Position numbers and translations under genes: made by a program
Shown: in pieces, positions 52,722 through 60,029 of the stretch
Layout of the letters: each line of letters begins with the position of its first letter
Position numbering within the stretch: position 1 is the first letter of the stretch
The notes under the pieces: model-generated
The model's input: only the letters and a program-made list of their open reading frames with translations
Databases searched by the model: none
What the model was told of the DNA's origin: nothing
Assembly: GCA_024403715.1 (NCBI GenBank)
Contig: JAKSRJ010000002.1
Span: 1 to 64,000 of the forward strand
Length of the DNA stretch: 64,000 nt
Source: Saccharofermentans sp.
GTDB taxonomy: Bacteria; Bacillota; Clostridia; Saccharofermentanales; Saccharofermentanaceae
Direction: 5' to 3'

Positions 52722-54785
52722 TTAAATACCATATCTTCTTTTAACATCTGCACTCAGTTTATTCTTTATGGAACTAATTTCATCTTCATTTATCATATCC
52801 TCATATAAATAACAAAATTTAGCTATTATTGAATCTGTAAATAATGATGTATCAATATTATCTAGGCAATTATCAACATATTCAAAAAAATTAGAAATAA
52901 TCATAATAGTTGTTCTAGGAAATTTGAGTAATTGTAAAGAACTGACTACATCAGAATCAATATCAAATTGATAACTACATTTGTTCTTGCCAATATCTTC
53001 GTTAATTATTGCAGGTTTAAAAACACAATCTCTTACAAATGAGTTAATAGCTACGTCCGTATTAAGGAACACACTGTAATTCCATATACTTTTTGACAAT
53101 AATGAAAGAGAAGTATCTGACTCATAACTGAAAATAAAAATTTTATCCGAAAAATCTTTATTGAGAGACATGAAAACTAACTCATTACAAGTATCGCATA
53201 AATTTTCTACAAGAATTACTTTGCTTGCTATTTTCTTAATTGAATTGTATATATCTTCATATTCTACTGATGGGTTTGATACTACTATACGTACAGCACG
53301 ATGACCATTAATGGAATAAGAAAAAGCATCTGCTATACTTCTAGCAAAAATACCAGAAACTACTATAGAATTTATGATTGAGTCAGAATTAATAAAAATA
53401 TGACTCAATACAGTTCCAAACAATGAATTTAAACCTGTGTTTTTTAAATTTAACTCTAAGATTTTTTTGGCTTTTGACAAATCATCAACCGAATACTTAT
53501 CAGTTATTTCAAAAAGTGCCGAATCATCAACAAATACACTGCATTTGTCTTTATCTATGTTTGTTCTGGTGTTTGGCAATAATGAAGAATAAATCTTACT
53601 GTTAATAATATATTCATTAATGCTACTAGATAGATTATCTATACTTTTTTGAGTTGCAGAAACAACTTCATCATATTGATTATTTAGCTGGTTATATTTT
53701 TCTGATAATTGCTCATATTCCTTTGAAAGGTTTGCCATTTTAGCATTAATCGTATTGATTTGATTTTGTTTTTCCGATATTGCTTTTTCGGCGGCACTTC
53801 TTTCTTCTGAGTTTTGTTTGAACCATAATTCCTTTGCACAAGTTATATATTTTTCTTGTAAATCTTCACTATTAGTTAAAATTTTGGTTATAGCATCATC
53901 CAAAAAGTCTTTTTCTGTTAAATGAGCTACGATAATATCTTCGTAATCTGTTAGTTTACTTTCGAATAAATCTACATCTTCATATCCAGCAACAGAAAAG
54001 AATCGTTTCTGTTCATCTCGATCAGACATAGCACTCTTAATTACAGCAATAACATTCTGTACTGCATTCTTACTTAGCCCTATATTATTTGAATGTGTTT
54101 TAATATACCTTGATAGATAAATAGGAAGATATTCTTCAAATCGATACAAATACAGCTCTCCATCGGCCTCCGGTAACTTATCAAAACAATAAAAATAGCG
54201 ACTATTTACTAATTCTCCATTCTCATCCCAATATTTCTGAACTAACATAGAGTCGATAATCTCATTTTTATTTATAAAAATTACACTAAGAGAATGGATT
54301 GCATGCTCAACATCTTCAATATTGCTTGATAATACATACTTATCTCCCTTTTTTCTAAAATCTGACAATCTGCATCGTACTGTACGATAAGAATCAGCAT
54401 CCTCATCTATAGCTAATAAAAAATTATTAGGTATACCTATTGGCAATGAGATTCCTGTTTTTAAATGCTGAATGACCGTGTCGTTATCTTGACTCATATT
54501 CTCAGAGTTTATGACAATTTCATAGAAATCAACATCTGAATAATAAAAACTTCTAATAGATGAGCTTGTATCACTATATTGTATAAGCTCCCAATTCCTT
54601 AGTTCTGGTTTATACGGCTTCGGTACAGAATTATTCGGTGCATATTTAATAGTTTTAGGAGTATACACATCTGGATTTATTTCAATCGGGAAGAATTGCC
54701 CTTCTTTATAATCTGCAATTCTATAAAGCTTAAGTTCCATATTTTTATTGAAGTAAGGTAAACATAGTGAAATAACTTTTTCCAT
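52722..54785 (-). CDS. Druantia-island protein with coiled coil, 687 aa
   Basis: N-terminal about 300 residues have unknown fold. Residues about 330-390 form a coiled coil (KQNQINTINAKMANLSKEYE). The C-terminal part from about 435 looks like an ATPase without its Walker A loop: SIVVSGIFARSIADAF where GxxxxGK would be, and SKVILVENLCD like a Walker B strand. In the type II Druantia order, genes of this size upstream of druE are druF/druG; the match is by position only. The start overlaps the preceding stop. Confidence 0.6.
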   Translation of the reverse strand: MEKVISLCLPYFNKNMELKLYRIADYKEGQFFPIEINPDVYTPKTIKYAPNNSVPKPYKPELRNWELIQYSDTSSSIRSFYYSDVDFYEIVINSENMSQDNDTVIQHLKTGISLPIGIPNNFLLAIDEDADSYRTVRCRLSDFRKKGDKYVLSSNIEDVEHAIHSLSVIFINKNEIIDSMLVQKYWDENGELVNSRYFYCFDKLPEADGELYLYRFEEYLPIYLSRYIKTHSNNIGLSKNAVQNVIAVIKSAMSDRDEQKRFFSVAGYEDVDLFESKLTDYEDIIVAHLTEKDFLDDAITKILTNSEDLQEKYITCAKELWFKQNSEERSAAEKAISEKQNQINTINAKMANLSKEYEQLSEKYNQLNNQYDEVVSATQKSIDNLSSSINEYIINSKIYSSLLPNTRTNIDKDKCSVFVDDSALFEITDKYSVDDLSKAKKILELNLKNTGLNSLFGTVLSHIFINSDSIINSIVVSGIFARSIADAFSYSINGHRAVRIVVSNPSVEYEDIYNSIKKIASKVILVENLCDTCNELVFMSLNKDFSDKIFIFSYESDTSLSLLSKSIWNYSVFLNTDVAINSFVRDCVFKPAIINEDIGKNKCSYQFDIDSDVVSSLQLLKFPRTTIMIISNFFEYVDNCLDNIDTSLFTDSIIAKFCYLYEDMINEDEISSIKNKLSADVKRRYGI

Positions 54786-56365
54786 TATTTTTTTCCTCCT
54801 AAATATTCATATAGTATTCTCATTACATTTACAGGCACGGAGCCAGATTTTTTGTAATGCTCTAATTCACGCTTAGTTTCAGGTAATTCTTTATATTTTT
54901 GATACAAATGTAAAAATGTATTGTCAATCGGTACAATCATTCCATCAACGCCCCTCAACTTAGCTGCTAACAGTTGGTCTCTTTGTTGAATTTCCGATTC
55001 TTTCTTTTCCGCTTCAAATATATGATTTAGTAATTCAATTCCATGTCTGGTCAATGCAATTAACGAATCGTTATTGTTAACTCCATCAATTCTTAATTCA
55101 GCTTGCTTATTAAGAGCGTATTCAATACATACACCATTATTTTTAATATGGAATACCTGACAAGGAGTATTACCTCTTATGGCGATTGACATATTATTGA
55201 TTCGTTTAATTGCAAAATTCTGAATTGGATTCCCACTTGTATCAAGAATACTAATCACATTCATTCCAGAAAATAAATCAACTTGCTGTCTTTGGATGAA
55301 CTGAATATTTCCATTAAATGTTTTGTCTACAGAAATCGGTATACTGTTCTCAGAAAACGATAAACATAGTATGGGTGGCTGAGTTTTAGTAATTTCTAAC
55401 TTTTGGTAATTTTTATCCGAATATTTATAAACATTAGGATTTTCATTAGGGCTATCTACCAAGAACAACCCACTATACGTATTATATGGATATATCAAAT
55501 AATTATCATCTGAAATGCAAGGTGGCCAAATAGGTAACAATTCTGATTCACCTAGTAACAAGTTGAGATGATAATAATCCAATAGATAATCCGCTAAAGA
55601 TTGAAACCGTCTATCATTGGCGTATGTTTTCTTAAATTCAACTATATATACATCTAAAGATTGCAAGCCTATTTTAAGTGATCCTATCTTTTTAATTTCC
55701 ATGCAATCTCGAAAATTATAAAAACCTAAAATACTTCCGACGTAATAATACTGAGTATTAGTAGTGAGAGTACCTAATATTCTTATTTTTCTAGAAAATT
55801 GCTCACCAACTTTAAAAAAAGATCCATTGAAAAATGCGTCACTATATTTAGTCCAGCGATTTTGAATATCAGTAGGAACGTTATGATATTCAATCTCATA
55901 TTTTCCTTCAGAACTTGGCATGCAATCCAATGCAACTTTAGTAATATGTTCCGGATTAAAACGTTCTTCTGTTATGTATATTTTCGCGTTGCGTATGTTC
56001 CTGCTGATAATCTCTATATACCCTCCGCTTTTTGAAGCATTTTTTATTAATAGTTCAGGAAGAGGGTGAAATCCCATGTAAAGTCGAAAAATACTATCTA
56101 TATCCTGAGTTAAATAAAGCGGCAAACCCATTTTTTCATATGAAGATTTAGTAGGACTATCTACACGCTTATCACATTCTATACTTTGAGGGGTTTTGTT
56201 TTTATGTCTAAAGAAACCTCTAATATCTAATGCCACACTTTCCATGCATTCAGGACAAAAAAATCGACGAGTATTTGCAGCAATACTCGTTCCTTCCCAG
56301 GCTTCAACCTCTATTTGTTTACCAATTGCATAATTGTCAATTGCTTTTTTCAAAATAACCCTCAA
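54785..56365 (-). CDS. Druantia-island protein with CoiA-like zinc motif, 526 aa
   Basis: First gene of the operon. Its N-terminus has a zinc-type module RRFFCPECMESVALDI, FFRHKNK, IECDKR (Cys37, Cys40, His54, Cys64), like the N-terminal domain of competence protein CoiA and related nuclease-associated proteins. The rest is beta-rich with no motif I can name. Possible DruF/DruG-type recognition component. Confidence 0.6.
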   Translation of the reverse strand: MRVILKKAIDNYAIGKQIEVEAWEGTSIAANTRRFFCPECMESVALDIRGFFRHKNKTPQSIECDKRVDSPTKSSYEKMGLPLYLTQDIDSIFRLYMGFHPLPELLIKNASKSGGYIEIISRNIRNAKIYITEERFNPEHITKVALDCMPSSEGKYEIEYHNVPTDIQNRWTKYSDAFFNGSFFKVGEQFSRKIRILGTLTTNTQYYYVGSILGFYNFRDCMEIKKIGSLKIGLQSLDVYIVEFKKTYANDRRFQSLADYLLDYYHLNLLLGESELLPIWPPCISDDNYLIYPYNTYSGLFLVDSPNENPNVYKYSDKNYQKLEITKTQPPILCLSFSENSIPISVDKTFNGNIQFIQRQQVDLFSGMNVISILDTSGNPIQNFAIKRINNMSIAIRGNTPCQVFHIKNNGVCIEYALNKQAELRIDGVNNNDSLIALTRHGIELLNHIFEAEKKESEIQQRDQLLAAKLRGVDGMIVPIDNTFLHLYQKYKELPETKRELEHYKKSGSVPVNVMRILYEYLGGKK

Positions 56366-56683
56366 AGCATAGAATATTACAATTCAAAACCTGTAGATAT
56401 TTTATCATTTTTTATTTATCACGATTGTTCAGGTATATTAATAACTTATTAATAATCGCATCTCATAGTAAAGCTTATTATGTTATTGAAACGCCTTAAC
56501 TACATTTCATTCTAATATATTGACGATTGAATACCTTTTACTTATGACTCCATATTATGAGACCACTGAAATGCCTGCAAATACTGAATTTCAAAACCGG
56601 TCTCAAAACTTATCAATTATGATAAGTTAAAGCATCGGGAATAAGTAAAAATCTTATTAACTTACTGACAGATTATTCCAAAA
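56366..56683. other. upstream region of the Druantia-like operon
   Basis: 318 bp with no gene. It holds AT-rich promoter-like sequence and inverted repeats: GAGACC...GGTCTC (about 56560-56607) and ACTTATCAATTATGATAAGT (about 56607-56626), a near-perfect palindrome. These may be operators for the minus-strand defence operon. Confidence 0.5.
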
Positions 56684-56905
56684 TCAGTTACTATCAGGCT
56701 CACTAATACAAACGCCTGCTGCTATCGCCCTTTCGAGCCAAGCTTGCTTTGCCTCCTGCGCATTGGCATAAGCTTCTTCGATGGTATCACCTATTGATAT
56801 ACAACCGGGCAGATCAGGAAACGACACCAAAAATCCACGTCCATTAGAGCCTGGTCTAAAAAGCATAGGATATGGTAGTTCCATATATTCATCTAACGAC
56901 TTCAT
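56684..56905 (-). CDS. HicB-family antitoxin-like protein, 73 aa
   Basis: YPMLFRPGSNGRGFLVSFPD then LPGCISIGDTIEEAYANAQE followed by AKQAWLERAI is the partial RNase-H-like HicB fold. The C-terminal DNA-binding part is missing or minimal, as in short HicB proteins. No hicA toxin is visible on either side, so this is an orphan antitoxin or a metabolic-regulator homologue. Confidence 0.8.
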   Translation of the reverse strand: MKSLDEYMELPYPMLFRPGSNGRGFLVSFPDLPGCISIGDTIEEAYANAQEAKQAWLERAIAAGVCISEPDSN

Positions 56906-57127
56906 AAGAACCTCCGATTATTAAGCGCTAATATCGAAATCGCTGATTTAATCATATCACCTAACCATGGCTGATTCATAATAAGCAAATCATTTTTAGC
57001 TATATTTTCTTTAGCGTATATACAAGAATCATTATCGGACTAATTATTATTAGAAACAAAGCATAAAGCAACCATTCAATTTTCTGCGCATATATCTACC
57101 TCGTCAATCAACACCACTCGATAATCT

Positions 57128-57223
57128 TCATTTATAAACCTTCGTTAAATCGAATAACGTCTTAACAACAACATAAATAACTCCTGCGAGCATTAATAGA
57201 ATAAATCTTATAATCTTCTTCAT
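57128..57223 (-). CDS. small membrane peptide gene, 31 aa
   Basis: Starts MKKIIRFILLMLAGVIYVVV and ends FDLTKVYK: one span, positive flanks. AAGGAGG stands eight bases before ATG, the strongest ribosome site among the small genes. It lacks the CAAC promoter. Confidence 0.6.
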   Translation of the reverse strand: MKKIIRFILLMLAGVIYVVVKTLFDLTKVYK

Positions 57224-57415
57224 TTTGCTTACCTCCTTGCTTGTTACCCCAATTATCCACCCAACCTATGTACTATAATTCGGACCATTTAAATGACGCA
57301 GACATCCTTGAATGAAAAACTAAAGTTGGTTTTTTCAAAACTTTACTCGTGCAAACTGTACTTTTACTTGTGCAAACCGTTCTTTTGCCTTTGCTGGTAG
57401 TTACGATGTAGGTCG

Positions 57416-57493
57416 ATAGGAAGTGCCTTTGCTATGAGTTCCGCAGATGGCTCTGCCATCGAGGACTGTCTGAAATAGCAAAGCACTTTCTAT
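57416..57493. repeat. stem-loop repeat, copy 1
   Basis: Left arm ATAGGAAGTGC-CTTTGCTAT and right arm ATAGCAAAG-CACTTTCTAT pair over about 19 bp. Inside is a second hairpin, GATGGC-TCT-GCCATC. Right-hand end lies four bases before the first CAAC box of promoter P4. Copy 2 has different arms but the same interior, so pairing is kept while the arm sequence changes. Confidence 0.75.
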
Positions 57494-57496
57494 TAT

Positions 57497-57537
57497 GCAA
57501 CAGTTCTGCAACGGTCACTTTTCTATACTTAGCTCAT
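57497..57537 (+). promoter_or_regulatory. shared peptide-gene promoter, copy P4
   Basis: CAAC boxes at 57498 and 57509, TATACT at 57524-57529, then TAGCTCATAAACAAAAAC. Canonical spacing. Confidence 0.9.
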
Positions 57538-57573
57538 AAACAAAAACAAACAAACGAAAGGAGATGACGAAAT

Positions 57574-57630
57574 ATGTACCCAGATGGATTTATAGCTTGG
57601 ATTTTTGACATTCTTGACCTTGAAGAATAA
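57574..57630 (+). CDS. small acidic peptide gene, 18 aa
   Basis: MYPDGFIAWIFDILDLEE: acidic and amphipathic. Ribosome site AAAGGAG. Its transcription unit ends at the terminator at 57661. Confidence 0.65.
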   Translation: MYPDGFIAWIFDILDLEE

Positions 57631-57660
57631 TAAATTGAAATAAAAAATGATTGTACAGGG

Positions 57661-57691
57661 AGCTATCACATCACAGTGATGGCTCCTTTTT
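57661..57691 (+). terminator. terminator after 18-aa peptide gene
   Basis: GGAGCTATCAC, loop atcaca, GTGATGGCTCC followed by TTTTTC. Confidence 0.85.
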
Positions 57692-57801
57692 CTTTGTCTG
57701 GAATCGCCTGTGTGAATAGTAACGGTTCAAACATGCATTTTTCGGGTTAATCCTTCTTGTATAGTCCAAATACAGACTTATCCCAAACTTTTTGTTAGTG
57801 A

Positions 57802-57842
57802 GCAACAGTTCTGCAACGGTCACTTTTCTATACTTAGCTCAT
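57802..57842 (+). promoter_or_regulatory. shared peptide-gene promoter, copy P5
   Basis: CAAC boxes at 57803 and 57814, TATACT at 57829-57834, then TAGCTCATAAACAAAAAAC. The stretch from the first box to the -10 box is nearly identical to P4. Confidence 0.9.
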
Positions 57843-57880
57843 AAACAAAAAACAAACGAAACGAAAGGAGAACAAAAAAC

Positions 57881-57967
57881 ATGATTACAGCAACACTTAT
57901 CGTATTTGGAATTCTAACTGTTCCAACTGGAATCGGTGTAGGAGTTACACTCCTCACAATGGACTAA
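57881..57967 (+). CDS. small hydrophobic peptide gene, 28 aa
   Basis: Starts MITATLIVFGILTVPTGIGV: a membrane-helix-like peptide ending in Asp. Ribosome site AAAGGAG. First of two peptide genes on one transcript; followed by the 3' element. Confidence 0.68.
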   Translation: MITATLIVFGILTVPTGIGVGVTLLTMD

Positions 57968-57976
57968 TAACAAAAT

Positions 57977-58001
57977 CAACTTGTCTCAAAAAAATAAGGT
58001 T
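57977..58001 (+). repeat. 3' element of peptide genes, copy 2
   Basis: CAACTTGTCTCAAAAAAATA-AGGTT, between the two peptide genes of this transcript. Confidence 0.55.
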
Positions 58002-58031
58002 AAAAAAAATAAACGAAAGGAGAACAAAACA

Positions 58032-58112
58032 ATGGATTGGTTTTATGATTTACTTCCAGATTGCTTTAAGCCAAATTACTGTATCCCACACTTACCTGTA
58101 ATTATTGCTTAA
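58032..58112 (+). CDS. small peptide gene, 26 aa
   Basis: Starts MDWFYDLLPDCFKPNYCIPH: Trp, two Cys, Pro-rich, and the same MDW opening as the peptide at 30071. Ribosome site AAAGGAG. Second gene after promoter P5. Confidence 0.62.
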   Translation: MDWFYDLLPDCFKPNYCIPHLPVIIA

Positions 58113-58122
58113 GTAACAAAGA

Positions 58123-58148
58123 CAACTTATCTCAAATTAAATAAGGTT
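58123..58148 (+). repeat. 3' element of peptide genes, copy 3
   Basis: CAACTTATCTCAAATTAA-ATAAGGTT directly after the 26-aa peptide gene and before its terminator. Confidence 0.55.
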
Positions 58149-58154
58149 TTACAT

Positions 58155-58184
58155 AGGACTGCACTAGCAGTCCTTATTATTTTT
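58155..58184 (+). terminator. terminator of the P5 peptide operon
   Basis: AGGACTGC, acta, GCAGTCCT followed by TATTATTTTT. Confidence 0.8.
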
Positions 58185-58249
58185 ACAGCGAATTTTTCAT
58201 CCAATTAACACTCAAGAAACACTAATTAAACACAGTTCTTAGACATATA

Positions 58250-58277
58250 AAAAGCTCGGATTACTCCGAGCTTCCGA
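58250..58277 (-). terminator. terminator after 31-aa peptide gene
   Basis: Minus strand AAGCTCGGAG-TAATCCGAGCTTTTT. Confidence 0.8.
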
Positions 58278-58322
58278 TCATAAATTAAACTAACGCTTTA
58301 GCTTAATCCTCAACACAAGACT

Positions 58323-58418
58323 TTACTTGTTTTTGTTCTTACGCTTAAGGCTTACCATATAGATAATAAATGCTACAGAAGCAATTAAGAGCAGAACCTC
58401 AAATCCTTCATAACCCAT
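58323..58418 (-). CDS. small membrane peptide gene, 31 aa
   Basis: Starts MGYEGFEVLLLIASVAFIIY and ends SLKRKNKNK: one span with a basic tail. Ribosome site GGGGGG before ATG. Its own terminator follows. No CAAC promoter on this strand. Confidence 0.58.
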   Translation of the reverse strand: MGYEGFEVLLLIASVAFIIYMVSLKRKNKNK

Positions 58419-58470
58419 AGTATGTCCCCCCACATATTGTTATAGCTACAATTATATATCATCAGCCAGA

Positions 58471-58511
58471 ACAACGGTTCTGTAACAATCACTTTTCTAT
58501 ACGTAGCACAT
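58471..58511 (+). promoter_or_regulatory. shared peptide-gene promoter, copy P6
   Basis: CAAC box at 58472, a variant box TAAC at 58483, -10 box TATACG at 58498-58503, then TAGCACATAACAAAAG. Spacing kept although two positions differ. Confidence 0.8.
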
Positions 58512-58532
58512 AACAAAAGAAAGGATATCAAA

Positions 58533-58658
58533 ATGTTATTTTGGGGATTTGTAGGAATCTGTGTTGCAACACCATTTGTTATATTTTTCTCTTTTATAAT
58601 TACAATCGTTAAATTCAATACTCGGTATCGATTGTATCTACACCGCACTTCTTCATAA
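58533..58658 (+). CDS. small membrane peptide gene, 41 aa
   Basis: Starts MLFWGFVGICVATPFVIFFS, a long hydrophobic helix followed by a basic tail ending YLHRTSS. Ribosome site AAAGGA. Its last 44 bases overlap, antisense, the 3' end of the gene at 58615-58830. Confidence 0.58.
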   Translation: MLFWGFVGICVATPFVIFFSFIITIVKFNTRYRLYLHRTSS

Positions 58659-58830
58659 AGGCTCGAAGATCGCCATCATTTCTGATAGCAACTACTTCTC
58701 TATACTTACCTGTCTTAATATTCTTAAAACCAGCAGTCTTCTCTCCAGTACAAATACTGGACTTAACTATCGGCTTCTCAATCTCAGGATCAAACTTAGT
58801 AGCTGCTTCTGGCTTTTTAAACCATCCCAT
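58615..58830 (-). CDS. small conserved protein, 71 aa
   Basis: The start is ATG 58830 (MGWFKKPEAATKFDPEIE). KPIVKSSICTGEKTAGFKN and KTGKYREVVAIRNDGDLRAF are motifs I know from short proteins in many Clostridia that are often mislabelled as aspartate dehydrogenase. The single Cys in SICTGE is conserved in that group as I recall it. Function unknown. Confidence 0.7.
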   Translation of the reverse strand: MGWFKKPEAATKFDPEIEKPIVKSSICTGEKTAGFKNIKTGKYREVVAIRNDGDLRAFMKKCGVDTIDTEY

Positions 58831-59005
58831 ATGTCGTCTCCACTTCCTCACAAGCGATTAACTTAATCATACTACCAAATAATAGATGGTGATATGAGAT
58901 TCCATCGCTGGTAATTACGCAGTATGAGTTGCACAATTCTTTGCTGGTAGTTACGCAGTATGAGTTGCAAATGGCATGTTCGAAGTCATACGCAGGAGTA
59001 TGGAG

Positions 59006-59082
59006 TTGCACAATACTTTGCTGGTAGTTACGCAGATGGCGCAGCCATCGAGTACTGTTCGTACCAGCAAAGAATTGTGCAA
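59006..59082. repeat. stem-loop repeat, copy 2
   Basis: Left arm TTGCACAATACTTTGCTGG-TA (59006-59026) and right arm TACCAGCAAAGAATTGTGC-AA (59062-59082) are inverted copies with one mismatch. Inside is the hairpin GATGGC-GCA-GCCATC. The end of the right arm supplies the first bases of the CAAC box of promoter P7, so the two overlap. Confidence 0.78.
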
Positions 59083-59119
59083 CGATATTGCAACGCTAGC
59101 TTTTCTATACTTAGCTCAT
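59079..59119 (+). promoter_or_regulatory. shared peptide-gene promoter, copy P7
   Basis: CAAC boxes at 59080 and 59091, TATACT at 59106-59111, then TAGCTCATAACAAAAAAC. Confidence 0.9.
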
Positions 59120-59155
59120 AACAAAAAACAAACGAAACGAAAGGAGAACATAACA

Positions 59156-59218
59156 ATGGATTTTTTAACAACTATTGCAAACCCATTTACATCTATCATT
59201 TATTTCTTTTGTAAATAA
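59156..59218 (+). CDS. small peptide gene, 20 aa
   Basis: MDFLTTIANPFTSIIYFFCK: hydrophobic with one Asp at the start and a Cys-Lys end. Ribosome site AAAGGAG, promoter P7, terminator downstream. Confidence 0.66.
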   Translation: MDFLTTIANPFTSIIYFFCK

Positions 59219-59230
59219 TATGGTAACAAG

Positions 59231-59265
59231 ATGAAAAACCTCGATTTAGAATCGAGGTTTTTTAC
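59231..59265. terminator. bidirectional terminator
   Basis: AAAAACCTCGATT, loop taga, ATCGAGGTTTTTT between the peptide gene and the convergent XRE gene. Confidence 0.85.
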
Positions 59266-59289
59266 AGCCATTTTTTATCATTTAAAAAT

Positions 59290-59787
59290 TCAAGAAGCAA
59301 CGCTTTTCTTCGAAGCTGCAATTTTTCTAAAATTCTTACTGGTATATAGTGCACCAACAATTGTCATACCAAATGTAATTCCAGCTCCTATTCCCTTCAA
59401 GAAATCAAATAAATGTCCTGATAAATCTGCAAATTCCAAAAACAGAGAAATTGCTCCTGTGATTGCGGCTACAATAAACATTACATGATAAATCTTTCTC
59501 ATACGCTCATTGTTCTCGTTTGTGTAATCTGAAGCTAAAATAGCTGTCTCCTTGATTTCTGGTCTCATTGTTTCTGTCTTCCTTTCACCATTTAATAGTT
59601 CACGAAGGTCGACCTCATATAAATCAGCAATCTGAATTAGAACTTCAATATCTGGCATATTGTTGCCTGTTTCCCATCTTGATACTGTTCTTCGGCTAAC
59701 AAACATCTTTTCTGCCAATTCTTCCTGCGTAAGGTTATGCTCCTTGCGAAGGTTTTTCATAAAGCTCCCAATTTTTTCCTGATCCAT
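59290..59787 (-). CDS. XRE-family regulator with membrane spans, 165 aa
   Basis: The start is ATG 59787 (MDQEKIGSFMKNLRKEHN), after AGGAGG. Cro/CI HTH at 5-60 (LTQEELAEKMFVSRRTVSRW, NNMPDIEVLIQIAD), then two membrane spans (about 100-120 and 130-150) and a basic tail. Membrane-anchored XRE regulators of this type respond to envelope conditions or partner peptides. It is close to two peptide genes and is a candidate regulator. Confidence 0.85.
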   Translation of the reverse strand: MDQEKIGSFMKNLRKEHNLTQEELAEKMFVSRRTVSRWETGNNMPDIEVLIQIADLYEVDLRELLNGERKTETMRPEIKETAILASDYTNENNERMRKIYHVMFIVAAITGAISLFLEFADLSGHLFDFLKGIGAGITFGMTIVGALYTSKNFRKIAASKKSVAS

Positions 59788-59965
59788 TGTCGTTTCCTCC
59801 TGACACACTCATCTTAGCCAAACCACATCAGCAACAACAGGACACAAAACGAGCAAATGCCCTAAAATCGCTAATGTGACAGCGCATGTCTCATGGCAAA
59901 ATTCAGAGACAACCAAAGTCTACACAAGGATTTTAGCATATTGGTAATAGGTGCTGTCATCGGGC

Positions 59966-60005
59966 CATCAGTTCTACAACACTCACTTTTCTATACTTAC
60001 CTCAT
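59966..60005 (+). promoter_or_regulatory. shared peptide-gene promoter, copy P8
   Basis: First box degenerate (CATC at 59966), second CAAC at 59977, TATACT at 59992-59997, then TACCTCATAACAAAAAC. Spacing kept. Confidence 0.78.
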
Positions 60006-60029
60006 AACAAAAACAAAGGAGAAAACAAA

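Larger units (their letters stand above)
57224..57573. other. intergenic region with structured repeat and promoter P4
   Basis: 350 bp without a gene on the plus strand. It contains a single TTTGCTGGTAGTTACG copy (57389), the stem-loop at 57416-57493 and promoter P4. Two nearly identical CTTTTACTTGTGCAAACCGT-like lines precede them (57336-57385). Confidence 0.6.
58831..59155. other. intergenic region of tandem GCTGGTA repeats
   Basis: 325 bp with no gene. GCTGGTA(A/G)TTACGCAG occurs at about 58909, 58942 and 59020; GAGTTGCA occurs at about 58926, 58962 and 59004. The third copy continues into stem-loop copy 2 and promoter P7. Confidence 0.7.

Noticed and set aside
46000..56300. DISARM system
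   Set aside because: The helicase carries DUF1998 in one polypeptide and no PLD-type nuclease gene is present; Druantia fits better, although the methylase is common to both.
56684..57130. HicAB toxin-antitoxin module
   Set aside because: Only the HicB-like protein is found; no HicA frame on either side.
58817..59218. Short frames across the GCTGGTA repeat region
   Set aside because: They arise from the repeats; repeated peptide segments only mirror the DNA repetition.
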